Source of the DNA: Psychrilyobacter sp.
Lineage (GTDB): Bacteria; Fusobacteriota; Fusobacteriia; Fusobacteriales; Fusobacteriaceae
NCBI GenBank assembly: GCA_030621995.1
Contig: JAUXGP010000045.1
Location: 1 to 9,507 of the forward strand
DNA: 9,507 nucleotides
Direction of reading: 5' to 3'
Part shown: piece by piece, positions 1 through 6,672 of the stretch
Layout: every line of letters begins with the position of its first letter
How positions within the stretch are numbered: the stretch's first letter is position 1
Notes under the pieces: generated by a model
Databases searched by the model: none
The model's input: the letters and a program-made list of their open reading frames with translations, nothing else
Told to the model about the DNA's origin: nothing
Position numbers and translations under genes: made by a program

Positions 1-4
1 AAAA

Positions 5-37
5 ATAGAACGCGGATACTGAAGTATACACGGATAA
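5..37 (+). repeat. Intergenic repeat, copy 1 (AGAACGCGGATACTGAAG element)
   Basis: This 33-nt stretch matches 6757-6789 in the same orientation with a single difference (C at 29, T at 6781). Both copies are followed about 195 and 120 nt later by a shared ATCTGTGTC element. It resembles the degenerate ACGGAT/CTGTGT intergenic repeats found in several AT-rich genomes, and its function is unknown. Confidence 0.85.
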
Positions 38-136
38 TTTGAAATATTTAGACACTGACTTAAAACGACTCTGAAAAAGAAGACTTTTTACGACTAGAAT
101 AAAATAATAAAGTTTGATTTTGTCAATATTTAAAAG

Positions 137-163
137 TCAGATCTTAGTCTACGTCAAAAATAA
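137..163 (+). repeat. Degenerate 27-nt direct repeat, copy a
   Basis: Positions 137-163 and 263-289 share 23 of 27 bases in the same orientation (TCAG, TTAGTCT and GTCAAAAATAA blocks). Both look like variants of the CTGTGTCAAAAAA element at 232-258, so this intergenic region holds at least three tandem-like variants of one element. Confidence 0.7.
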
Positions 164-231
164 ATCTGTGAAAATTAGATTATACATTTAAATTTTTTTC
201 TAATTATAAGAAAATTTAATATTCGTATATC

Positions 232-258
232 ATTTGTGTAATCTGTGTCAAAAAAGTT
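232..258 (+). repeat. CTGTGTAATCTGTGTC intergenic element, copy 1
   Basis: This stretch matches 6908-6934 in the same orientation with only a few differences, including the internal TGTGTAATCTGTGTC core. With the element at 5-37 it forms a two-part unit repeated in the same order at the other end of the accessory block. Confidence 0.8.
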
Positions 259-262
259 AAAA

Positions 263-289
263 TCAGAATTTAGTCTGGGTCAAAAATAA
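263..289 (+). repeat. Degenerate 27-nt direct repeat, copy b
   Basis: Partner of the copy at 137-163, with four mismatches in 27 bases. It lies immediately upstream of the putative murP promoter, so the promoter may have been built in, or just after, a repeat copy. Confidence 0.7.
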
Positions 290-293
290 GGTT

Positions 294-321
294 TTGGATT
301 TACGGAGGGGTAATTTATAAA
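294..321 (+). promoter_or_regulatory. Possible murP promoter (TTGGAT / TATAAA)
   Basis: TTGGAT at 294-299 and TATAAA at 316-321 are 16 nt apart and lie a suitable distance before the gene. The -35 match is poor (three of six). The -10 falls inside the palindrome at 308-327, which would make that palindrome a natural repressor site. Confidence 0.35.
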
Positions 322-327
322 TTACCC
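308..327. promoter_or_regulatory. Perfect 20-bp palindrome in murP leader, likely operator
   Basis: GGGTAATTTA is followed directly by its exact reverse complement, giving a 10+10 palindrome with no spacer, 28 bp before the start codon of the PTS gene. A loop-free palindrome that overlaps a candidate -10 is typical of a binding site for a dimeric regulator and is not a terminator (no U-tract). The regulator is not identified; no MurR/RpiR-type gene is in the window. Confidence 0.55.
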
Positions 328-355
328 GTACTGTCATAGGATATAGGGGGGCAAA

Positions 356-1759
356 ATGGATTATAAGGAAATTGTAGAAAAAATAATGAAGCTTGCAGGA
401 GAAAAGAAAAATATCAAAAGTTATACCAGCTGTATGACACGTCTGAGGATATCTGTAAAGGATTTAGACAGGGTAGATCTGGAAGGATTAAAAGCTATCA
501 AGGGTGTATTGGGATTAAATGAAAATGGTGATGAGTTGCAGTTAATATTTGGGCCTGGAAAGGTAAAAAAAGCATATACAGCTCTGGATGAACTCTATAA
601 GTCAACTGCTGGAAATCAAACTGGTGAAGAGGAGAATTTTGAAGATAGGGTTAAAAATCAAAAAAATGCTGTGAAAGCCAAAAGAACAAGTAAATTTCAA
701 GGATTTATGGCGAATTTTTCCAATATATTTGTTCCATTAATTCCGGGATTTATCGCAGCGGGAATGCTGGCAGGGTTAGCAGGCTTGTGCAAGGAGTTAA
801 ATATAACCGGTGACTGGGTTAACTATATAAATGTATTCAACAAATCACTGACTAAATTTATGTATATAATGATAGGTTTCAATGCAACGAAAGCATTCGG
901 CGGGTCTGGAGTAATCGGCGGGATGTTATCAGGGTTATTCTTACTTGGGTACGGTGATGGTGGAAATAGTGGGATGGCAGAGTTCTTTGGACAGACGATT
1001 GAACCTCGTGGGGGAATGATAGGGATCCTATTCACTACAATAATTGCAGCTAAATTTGAAATGTTTATCAGGGAGAAATTTTCCTGGGAACCGACAGATA
1101 TAATTACAACTCCTATAATTACCCTGTTGGGTATGGGAGCATTGACTTATACATTGATCATGCCGCTGTCATTTAAATTATTTGGTCTGATGAACTATGC
1201 ATTTGCACATCTAAATGGAAATCCGATTGGAGGAGGAATCTTGGCAGGACTATTCCTGCCGTCAGTTATGATGGGAATACATCAGGGGTTTGTGCCGGTA
1301 TACCAGGGGTTGGTGGAAACAACTGGGATGAACTCTCTATTTCCAATCTTAGCCATGGCAGGGGCAGGACAGGTAGGAGCAGCACTGGCACTGTATGTAA
1401 AATCTCCTAAAGAATCCAATTTAAGAGAGAATATCAGGGGAGCAATTGTACCAGGTTTCTTAGGGATAGGAGAACCGTTGATCTACGGTGTGACGCTGCC
1501 CAGGGTAAAACCGTTCTTTACATCTATGATAGGAGGAGCAGTTGGCGGGGTATATATAGGTATAATGTCTCAGATAGGATTTACTTTTGGACTGAATACT
1601 GTATTTGGATCTTCAGGAATCCTGGGATCATTTGCTATGACATCAAACAGCGGGGTGTTGACAGCAATAATACTGTATATGTCAGCATTAATAATTGCAT
1701 ATATTTCCGGATTTATCCTTACATACCTATTTGGGTGTAAAAATGTAGATCTGTCGTAA
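356..1759 (+). CDS. murP: PTS permease EIIBC, N-acetylmuramic acid type (MurP-like)
   Basis: The 467-residue protein is a glucose-superfamily PTS permease that imports and phosphorylates a sugar at the inner membrane. The EIIB domain spans about residues 1-85, with phosphorylation site Cys26 in SCMTRLR. A charged linker follows, then a multi-span EIIC domain (about 115-467) with IHQGFVPVY (308-316) and GIGEPLIYG (370-378). These motifs, FGPGK (65-69), FGGSGV (181-186) and the C-terminal FGCKNVDL agree with E. coli MurP as I recall it, and the length is similar (about 474). TreB/TreP-type permeases carry a different MHHT-type motif. There is no EIIA domain, as in MurP, so a Crr-like EIIA must be encoded elsewhere. 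The start follows a G-rich ribosome binding site. Substrate is uncertain because no murQ etherase lies nearby and the next gene is an alpha-glucosidase. Confidence 0.75.
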   Translation: MDYKEIVEKIMKLAGEKKNIKSYTSCMTRLRISVKDLDRVDLEGLKAIKGVLGLNENGDELQLIFGPGKVKKAYTALDELYKSTAGNQTGEEENFEDRVKNQKNAVKAKRTSKFQGFMANFSNIFVPLIPGFIAAGMLAGLAGLCKELNITGDWVNYINVFNKSLTKFMYIMIGFNATKAFGGSGVIGGMLSGLFLLGYGDGGNSGMAEFFGQTIEPRGGMIGILFTTIIAAKFEMFIREKFSWEPTDIITTPIITLLGMGALTYTLIMPLSFKLFGLMNYAFAHLNGNPIGGGILAGLFLPSVMMGIHQGFVPVYQGLVETTGMNSLFPILAMAGAGQVGAALALYVKSPKESNLRENIRGAIVPGFLGIGEPLIYGVTLPRVKPFFTSMIGGAVGGVYIGIMSQIGFTFGLNTVFGSSGILGSFAMTSNSGVLTAIILYMSALIIAYISGFILTYLFGCKNVDLS

Positions 1760-1778
1760 AATAAAAAAATCAGAAAGG

Positions 1779-1809
1779 AGCAGAGGTTTTAAAGACTTCT
1801 GCTTTTTTA
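1779..1809 (+). terminator. Intrinsic terminator after murP
   Basis: AGCAGAGG (1779-1786) pairs with CTTCTGCT (1796-1803), eight pairs including one G-U, and is followed by a run of T. It separates murP from the GH13 gene, so the two are probably not simply one operon. Confidence 0.85.
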
Positions 1810-1828
1810 TAGTTTTTTAAAAAAATAA

Positions 1829-1859
1829 TTGACTAAAATAGAGTATACTAGCAGTACGG
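1829..1859 (+). promoter_or_regulatory. Putative promoter region of GH13 gene
   Basis: TATACT at 1844-1849 is the best -10, 35 nt before the start codon and just after the murP terminator. It has no good -35 at normal spacing; TTGACT at 1829-1834 is only 9 nt away. The -10 sits in the small palindrome AGTATACT. The nearby CAGTACGG (1852-1859) is the reverse complement of CCGTACTG at 326-333 in the murP leader, a possible shared site. Confidence 0.35.
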
Positions 1860-1884
1860 ATAAAATATTGAAGGGGGACGAAAG

Positions 1885-3498
1885 ATGAAAAATATTAACG
1901 GGAATTTTAAAGATAAAGTAGTATACCAGATATATCCTATGAGTTTTATGGATACTACTGGAAGTGGGATGGGGGATATCAGGGGGATAATAAGTAAATT
2001 GGACTATTTGAAAGATTTAGGAGTGGATCTTCTGTGGTTAACTCCCGTATATAGCTCTCCTAAAAACGATAATGGTTACGATATTGCGGATTACTACCAG
2101 ATTGATCCAGACTTTGGAACTATGGAAGATTTTAAGATGCTTTTATCTGAGGCAGAGAAAAGAGGGATGGGAATCCTTATGGATATAGTGGCTAATCATA
2201 CATCTACAGAGCATGAGTGGTTTAAAAAAGCTCTTGAAGGGAGTAAAAAATATCAGAATTATTATGTTTTCAGAGAGAAAGAATTTGTGGAGAATCATCC
2301 GATAACTTCAATATTTGGAGGAGATGCCTGGGAGTATATTGAAAATTTAGATCTATACTACCTGCATAATTTTGATAGAACTCAGGCTGATCTGGATTGG
2401 GATAATGAGGAAGTGAGAAAAGAAACTTATAGGATGATGAATTTTTGGCTGGATAAAGGAGTAAAAGGGTTTAGATTTGACGTAATCGATATGATCAGCA
2501 AAGTCTGGGAAAGGTGTGAGATGTCCAATGGGCCGAAACTTCATGAGTATATCGAGGAGATGGCTGACGCTACTTACAGAAATTATGATGATAGTTTTAC
2601 TGTAGGGGAGACATGGTCAGCAGATTTAGAACATACTAAAAAATATTCAAATCCTGACGGGAGTGAATTTTCGATGATTTTTACATTCGAACATACTATG
2701 TTTGATGCAGATAAATGGACTACAGAGATAGATAAAGTAAAATTAAAAGAAATTTTTGAAAAATGGCAAAAAGGAATGTATGGAAATGGATGGAACTCGC
2801 TTTTTTATAATAACCATGATCTGCCTAGAGCAATATCCAGATTTGGAGATGACAGGGAAGAATTTAGAGAGATTTCAGGAAAGGGACTGGCAATCCTCCT
2901 TCATTTGATGCAGGGAACCCCCTATATCTATCAAGGAGAAGAAATAGGAATGACCAATAGATCCTGGAGCAGGAAAGAGATGCAGGATGTGGAAGCCATA
3001 AATTATTTTGACACAGCAGTAGAAAAAGAAGATGAGAAAGTGGTGTTGAAAAGAATAGATAATATTTCCAGAGATAATGCCAGAACACCTGTACAGTGGA
3101 ATGACAGTAAAAATGCCGGGTTTACAGAGGGGAAACCCTGGATCGTCATCAATGAAAATTATAAGACGATAAATGTTGAGGATGCACTGAAGGATAAAAA
3201 CTCTATATTTTATACCTATAAAGAGCTGATAAAAATAAGGGGAGAAATGGATCTTATTAAAAATGGTACCTTTGACCTGATATATAAAAAATCTCAGGAT
3301 AATTTTTCATATGTCAGAGAATATAGAGGAGAAAAACTCTATGTTTTTTCTAATATGACAGATAAAGGTATAGTGATTCCGGAGATGGCAGGCGTGAAGG
3401 ATGGGGAAATAATTATCTCGAATTATAATGAGGCAGATAGAAATGGTAAGTTAAGACCATATGAAACTCTGGCAGTCAGAGTTAAAGTTAATCAGTAA
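1885..3498 (+). CDS. GH13 alpha-glucosidase (oligo-1,6-glucosidase / trehalose-6-P hydrolase group)
   Basis: The 537-residue cytoplasmic enzyme hydrolyses alpha-glucosidic bonds at non-reducing ends. It has the whole GH13 set: QIYPMSF near the N terminus, DIVANH (Asp100, His105), GFRFDV with nucleophile Asp199, GETW with acid/base Glu242, and NNHD with Asp312. Val200 after the nucleophile is the residue reported for 1,6-specific and phosphotrehalase members, whereas maltases tend to have Ala or Thr. The GETW, KLKEIFEKWQ and GWNSLFYNNHDLPR stretches resemble DexB-type glucan 1,6-alpha-glucosidases, and TreC is nearly as good a match. There is no signal peptide, so the substrate enters the cell first. 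The ribosome binding site is AAGGGGG at 1871-1877. Adjacency to a PTS permease favours a phosphorylated disaccharide, but this is inference and the exact specificity cannot be read from sequence alone. Confidence 0.85.
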   Translation: MKNINGNFKDKVVYQIYPMSFMDTTGSGMGDIRGIISKLDYLKDLGVDLLWLTPVYSSPKNDNGYDIADYYQIDPDFGTMEDFKMLLSEAEKRGMGILMDIVANHTSTEHEWFKKALEGSKKYQNYYVFREKEFVENHPITSIFGGDAWEYIENLDLYYLHNFDRTQADLDWDNEEVRKETYRMMNFWLDKGVKGFRFDVIDMISKVWERCEMSNGPKLHEYIEEMADATYRNYDDSFTVGETWSADLEHTKKYSNPDGSEFSMIFTFEHTMFDADKWTTEIDKVKLKEIFEKWQKGMYGNGWNSLFYNNHDLPRAISRFGDDREEFREISGKGLAILLHLMQGTPYIYQGEEIGMTNRSWSRKEMQDVEAINYFDTAVEKEDEKVVLKRIDNISRDNARTPVQWNDSKNAGFTEGKPWIVINENYKTINVEDALKDKNSIFYTYKELIKIRGEMDLIKNGTFDLIYKKSQDNFSYVREYRGEKLYVFSNMTDKGIVIPEMAGVKDGEIIISNYNEADRNGKLRPYETLAVRVKVNQ

Positions 3499-3504
3499 AC
3501 AAAT

Positions 3505-3547
3505 AAAAGAAGTAGAAGATGGAATCTATCCAGCTTCTACTTCTTTT
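3505..3547. terminator. Bidirectional terminator between GH13 gene and convergent secreted-protein gene
   Basis: AAAAGAAGTAGAAG (3505-3518) and CTTCTACTTCTTTT (3534-3547) form a perfect 14-bp inverted repeat around a 15-nt loop, with TGGA/TCCA able to extend the pairing inside. A or T runs on each arm give a U-tract for both directions. The TAG stop of the minus-strand gene (3537-3539) lies inside the right arm. Confidence 0.9.
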
Positions 3548-4352
3548 CGATTTTTATAGTCCCGTTGGATGTTCCGATGATTAAAAAGTTGTCAGTATTT
3601 AATTTTGAAAACTCATTTTTTACATAGATTAAGTCGCCGAAAATAGAAAAATTAAAGTTATGATTTTCAGGTATCTTTATAGTGAGACTATGATTTGAAG
3701 TAACTATTTTTGAATCGGAGGTAATACTCTGGAATTCGGCTGAAATAGGAGCATTGGATGTGGAAATATCTCCTATTTTTTCAGCATTTTTTATCTTTAT
3801 TTTTTTATGGGTAGTTTGAATATTGAGAATACCCAGGGTATCTTTAGTAGTTACCCGGCTGAACCAGCTTTTTACAGAAATATCTCCTACAATATTGGAT
3901 AATTTGATATCTTTATTTGAATTCATAAGGTCTAGGTCTCCCACCAGGTTATCTATAGTGACCTTTCCCTTGGAGTTATCTATAGAAATTTTCCCATTTA
4001 TTCCATTTACAGTGATAGAACTATTTGTAGTCTTTATAAAATATTTAAAATTAGTATTTTGGGGGATCAAAAGGTTGAATTTAACCTTGATTTTAAAAAA
4101 ACTGTTTTTTTTATGATTGTCTAAATTATATTGTAAAATATCTTCTCTTATACTGGTTTTTATTATGGGATTATTTTTATCCGAAAGCTGATTTAATATT
4201 ATGTTTTCGCCGCCATAGGACGAGATGGTAAGATCGATATATTGGCCCTTGATCTCAATAATTTTAGTGCCTTTAGAGTTGATTACCTCATTGGAAAAGG
4301 CAGCAATATTTATCAGGATTAAGAAAAAAAAGAAAAATACTGAGTTTTTCAT
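3537..4352 (-). CDS. Secreted beta-repeat protein, DUF4097/putative adhesin type
   Basis: The 271-residue protein starts with a Lys, a Phe/Ile-rich hydrophobic stretch and AFS-NE at about residue 20, a Sec signal peptide; there is no lipobox Cys. The rest is rich in Asn, Ser, Ile and Lys. From about residue 112 it holds near-20-residue units of the form G-x-I-x-I-x-N-x-x-G (GKISIDNSKGKVTIDNLVGDLDL), as in the right-handed beta-stack of DUF4097 proteins often labelled putative adhesins. It probably ends up in the periplasm or on the outer surface. A strong AGGAGGAG ribosome binding site (4358-4365) precedes the ATG. The gene is alone in its transcript, divergent from lysR. The family call rests on repeat pattern only, and no binding partner can be inferred. 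Confidence 0.7.
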   Translation of the reverse strand: MKNSVFFFFFLILINIAAFSNEVINSKGTKIIEIKGQYIDLTISSYGGENIILNQLSDKNNPIIKTSIREDILQYNLDNHKKNSFFKIKVKFNLLIPQNTNFKYFIKTTNSSITVNGINGKISIDNSKGKVTIDNLVGDLDLMNSNKDIKLSNIVGDISVKSWFSRVTTKDTLGILNIQTTHKKIKIKNAEKIGDISTSNAPISAEFQSITSDSKIVTSNHSLTIKIPENHNFNFSIFGDLIYVKNEFSKLNTDNFLIIGTSNGTIKIEKK

Positions 4353-4385
4353 GAGGTCTCCTCCTAAATGATTTATACTAAATAA

Positions 4386-4394
4386 ATTATAGCA
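4386..4394 (-). promoter_or_regulatory. Extended -10 promoter of the secreted beta-repeat gene
   Basis: On the minus strand TGC precedes TATAAT (plus-strand 4386-4391), an extended -10, 34 nt before the ATG. No good -35 is seen at 17 nt. TTCACA lies 9 nt upstream. Confidence 0.55.
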
Positions 4395-4449
4395 TTTTAT
4401 TGTGAAAAATGCATAAAAACCTAAAAGAAAAAACCATCTTTAGGAAAAC

Positions 4450-4491
4450 TTTAGGAGGAGTCTTATATTATTGAAATTAGTTATTGAATAA
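4450..4491 (+). other. Orphan Shine-Dalgarno with possible six-codon leader ORF before lysR
   Basis: TTTAGGAGGAG (4450-4460) is a near-perfect ribosome binding site with no gene behind it. The only frame at workable spacing is TTG at 4471, reading MKLVIE then TAA (4489-4491). The same 11 bases occur inverted at 4358-4368 as the ribosome binding site of the divergent gene. It may be a leader peptide, a remnant of a lost gene, or chance. Confidence 0.25.
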
Positions 4492-4513
4492 GAATATAGA
4501 TGTGTAGTATACT
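4484..4513 (+). promoter_or_regulatory. Promoter of lysR-gmhA
   Basis: TTGAAT (4484-4489) and TATACT (4508-4513) are separated by 18 nt and lie 33 nt before the TTG start. The -10 is embedded in the palindrome TAGTATACTA (4505-4514), which could be part of a regulator site; LysR proteins often control their own promoter. Confidence 0.55.
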
Positions 4514-4546
4514 AAAATATAATTAAATTATTGAGGTGGGGAAAAA

Positions 4547-5416
4547 TTGGATTTACATTATTTAAGAATATTTTATGAAGTGGCTAAAGAATGTAGTTTT
4601 ACAAAGGCAGCACATAATCTATACATAAATCAATCGGCAGTTTCTATACAGGTTAAAAAGTTTGAGGAGCTGTTGGGAACTAAGTTATTTGACAGGAGTT
4701 CAAAGAAGATAAAATTAACTTATTCAGGGGAAGTTTTGTACAAGATGAGTGAGGATATCTTTCAAAAAGTTAAAAGGGTAGAGAAAGAGATGGCAAGGAT
4801 AGTAGAAGTAGACAGAGCCAGGATAAGTATTGGTGCTACGACTGTCATAGGTGAACCATTGCTGCCAAAATTGATGAAAGAATTTTCTAAGGTATATCAG
4901 GAGATAGAATATGATGTTGTGGTAGCCTCAAAAAAAGAGATCTTGGAAAAATTGAGAGATGGAGATATAGATGTAGCTATCATCGATGAGACTCATATAA
5001 CAGATATAAATTTAGAAATTATAGATGTAGGGAAGTTCCCGCTGTGCTTAGTCAGTGCAAGAGATTATAGAGATATCAAGGAAGTTGCTGATACTCCCCT
5101 TATTGTACGTAAACAAATATTAAAACATAATGAGGCGGTAACAGCCATAGAGAATAACCACGAAATAGAATTTAAAACTAAGATCCCGATTAGCGGGAGT
5201 TTAAGTGTGATTAAATCTTTCGTCAGAGAAGGAGTAGGGAATGTAGTCCTGCCTTATTATGCGGTCTATGAGGAAATTAAATCAGGGGAATTTAAGGTTA
5301 TTGAAAAGATAGCTGAGGTATCGGATGGATATCAAATAGCTATCACAAAGGATAAAAGAAGTTTACTGGAGATCATTAAATTTATAAACTTTACAAAGAA
5401 CTTTAAAATAATATAA
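4547..5416 (+). CDS. LysR-type transcriptional regulator
   Basis: The 289-residue protein has the standard LysR layout. A winged helix-turn-helix sits at about 1-62 (LRIFYEVAKECSFTKAAHNL, then NQSAVSIQVKKFEELLGTKLFDR), a linker helix to about 88, and a periplasmic-binding-type effector domain from about 92 to the end, starting ISIGATTVIGEPLLP. Family length is usual (about 290-300). The start is TTG, chosen because GAGGTG (4533-4538) lies 8 nt upstream and the N terminus MDLHYLRIF matches the family. Only 15 nt separate it from gmhA, so both are probably co-transcribed. The divergent secreted-protein gene is a second possible target. The effector cannot be deduced. Confidence 0.92.
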   Translation: MDLHYLRIFYEVAKECSFTKAAHNLYINQSAVSIQVKKFEELLGTKLFDRSSKKIKLTYSGEVLYKMSEDIFQKVKRVEKEMARIVEVDRARISIGATTVIGEPLLPKLMKEFSKVYQEIEYDVVVASKKEILEKLRDGDIDVAIIDETHITDINLEIIDVGKFPLCLVSARDYRDIKEVADTPLIVRKQILKHNEAVTAIENNHEIEFKTKIPISGSLSVIKSFVREGVGNVVLPYYAVYEEIKSGEFKVIEKIAEVSDGYQIAITKDKRSLLEIIKFINFTKNFKII

Positions 5417-5431
5417 GAAAAGGAGATAAAT

Positions 5432-6007
5432 ATGAACTTAATTGAATCATATGAGATTACAGGAAAATTATTAAATGATTTTATAGAGAAGGAAAAAGAA
5501 GAAAAATTAACAGAGAAGGTGGCTAAGAAACTGACAGAAGCCTTTGAAAATAAAAATAAGGTGCTTATCTGCGGAAATGGCGGGAGTAACTGTGACGCCC
5601 TTCATTTTGCAGAGGAATTTACAGGGAGATTCAGAGGGAACAGGAGAGCATTGCCTGCTATTTCACTTTCAGATTCATCTCATATAACTTGTGTTGGGAA
5701 TGATTTTGGTTTTGATGAGATATTTGCAAGAGGTGTAGAAGCTTATGGCAGGGAAGGAGACTTCTTTATCGGATTATCTACCAGTGGAAACTCTGCCAAT
5801 GTAATAAGAGCGGTAGAAGAGGCCAAAAAATTAGGGATGACTACCTGTGTACTCCTGGGAAAAGATGGAGGAAAGTTAAAGGGAATGTGTGACTATGAAT
5901 TTATCATTCCGGGGGAAACTTCAGATAGGATACAGGAGATCCATATGATGATCTTACACATTATCATAGAGGGTGTAGAAAGAATAATGTTCCCTGAACA
6001 ATATTAA
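5432..6007 (+). CDS. gmhA: Sedoheptulose 7-phosphate isomerase GmhA
   Basis: This 191-residue SIS-domain enzyme converts sedoheptulose 7-phosphate to D-glycero-D-manno-heptose 7-phosphate, the first step toward the ADP-heptose of the LPS inner core. It follows E. coli GmhA closely: CGNGGSNCDALHFAEEFTGR (47-66), the ISLSDSSHITCVGNDFGF stretch, LSTSGNSANVI and DGGKLKG. The zinc and active-site positions of the E. coli enzyme (His61, Glu65, Gln172, His180) correspond to His58, Glu62, Gln168 and His176. Length is normal. AGGAG at 5421-5425 precedes the ATG. It is downstream of lysR in one operon, unlike the usual setting in an LPS or heptose cluster; no gmhB, hldE or hldD is in the window. Presence implies a diderm host. 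Confidence 0.95.
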   Translation: MNLIESYEITGKLLNDFIEKEKEEKLTEKVAKKLTEAFENKNKVLICGNGGSNCDALHFAEEFTGRFRGNRRALPAISLSDSSHITCVGNDFGFDEIFARGVEAYGREGDFFIGLSTSGNSANVIRAVEEAKKLGMTTCVLLGKDGGKLKGMCDYEFIIPGETSDRIQEIHMMILHIIIEGVERIMFPEQY

Positions 6008-6121
6008 CTCTTCCTTCTGATGGGGATTTCATGATTATTAAAATTAAGTGTAATTAAAACTTAATTTTAAATATGAACTAAAATAAGGGAAACCGAGGTA
6101 TAAACTTCGAAGAAAGAAAAG

Positions 6122-6157
6122 AAGCTAGAAAATTATTTTGATTTTCTAGCTTTTTTT
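6122..6157. terminator. Terminator of lysR-gmhA, probably bidirectional
   Basis: AAGCTAGAAAAT (6122-6133) and ATTTTCTAGCTT (6141-6152) form a perfect 12-bp stem with a 7-nt loop, followed by a T run on the plus strand. On the minus strand it is followed by a CTTCTTTTC tract, so it can also end the convergent membrane-protein transcript. A smaller hairpin, CGAGGT/ACTTCG with an ATAA loop, lies just upstream (6094-6109). Confidence 0.9.
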
Positions 6158-6195
6158 AATATTAAAATTTGATACAGGTTCCTCTCGGCCTAACT

Positions 6196-6672
6196 TTAGG
6201 ATAAATATACTGCACTGAGAGCATAGTAGATAGCCAGCAGGCCGGAAAAAACAGCACTGGCCAAAAACCTGAATTTTATAGGGATAAGGTTTTGTATGAT
6301 GAAATTACCAAAGATACTTATGGGCAGAGCTCCTATAAAACTTTTAAAACCAATATTTAAAATAAACCATCCAATTTTTTCATGGGAGAAAAGCTGGATA
6401 AAAAAAATATGTCTGGCTATCCAAATGGGGTTGAAATAACAGAGAGCCAGGACAGTTTTTATGGTTTTTTTATGTTTCAAATGCTTAACTTTTTGATCGA
6501 TCCAGATAAAATAATTTGGGACTTCAAAGGCGTAGACCGTTCCACCCAGTAACATCATGCCCAATATTCTCAAGGGAAGGAGCTCACCTCTTATGAGAGT
6601 TGCAATAGTATCCCCAGCGGAGTAGATGAGTATCCCCCTTAAAATATTATTTTTAGTATAGATTAATTTCAT
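6196..6672 (-). CDS. Small integral membrane protein, Mpv17/PMP22-like
   Basis: The protein has 158 residues from the ATG at 6672, chosen because GGAGGG lies 5 nt upstream; an ATG 27 nt further out has no such site. It is hydrophobic with about four membrane segments and a basic loop (60-72). The order GDTIA (20-24), a Gly-rich second helix ending YFIWID (54-59), NPIW (81-84), then NFIIQNLIPIKFRFL (123-137) and YYALS (149-153) recalls eukaryotic Mpv17/PMP22, whose signature is a C-terminal NF..VP...R and W..YLS. This similarity is my pattern reading and the relation may be distant or convergent. Function is unknown; Mpv17 proteins are proposed channels. The gene is monocistronic and converges on gmhA. 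Confidence 0.75.
   Translation of the reverse strand: MKLIYTKNNILRGILIYSAGDTIATLIRGELLPLRILGMMLLGGTVYAFEVPNYFIWIDQKVKHLKHKKTIKTVLALCYFNPIWIARHIFFIQLFSHEKIGWFILNIGFKSFIGALPISIFGNFIIQNLIPIKFRFLASAVFSGLLAIYYALSAVYLS

Larger units (their letters stand above)
1..355. other. Non-coding region left of murP: repeats plus murP leader
   Basis: No credible coding region is seen here. The stretch is very AT-rich and contains a 33-nt repeat (5-37) that recurs near 6757, a short element ending in CTGTGTC (232-258) that recurs near 6908, and two related 27-nt copies (137-163 and 263-289). The last 60 bases form the leader of the PTS gene, with a 20-bp palindrome and a G-rich ribosome binding site (AGGGGGG at 345-351). 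No transposase, tRNA or other RNA gene is recognised. Confidence 0.7.

Noticed and set aside
1..289. CRISPR-like array
   Set aside because: Repeat copies are degenerate, unevenly spaced and unrelated to cas genes; they fit intergenic repeat debris.
823..1035. 70-residue minus-strand frame within murP; similar short frames at 2353-2544 and 2864-3088
   Set aside because: These are antisense shadows of well-supported genes with no start signals.
3823..4116. 97-residue plus-strand frame
   Set aside because: It is antisense to the secreted beta-repeat gene, has no ribosome binding site, and its composition mirrors the real gene.
4420..4444. CCTAAA/TTTAGG hairpin as a terminator or riboswitch
   Set aside because: The stem is only six AT-rich pairs with a 13-nt loop and no T run; there is no upstream plus-strand gene to terminate.
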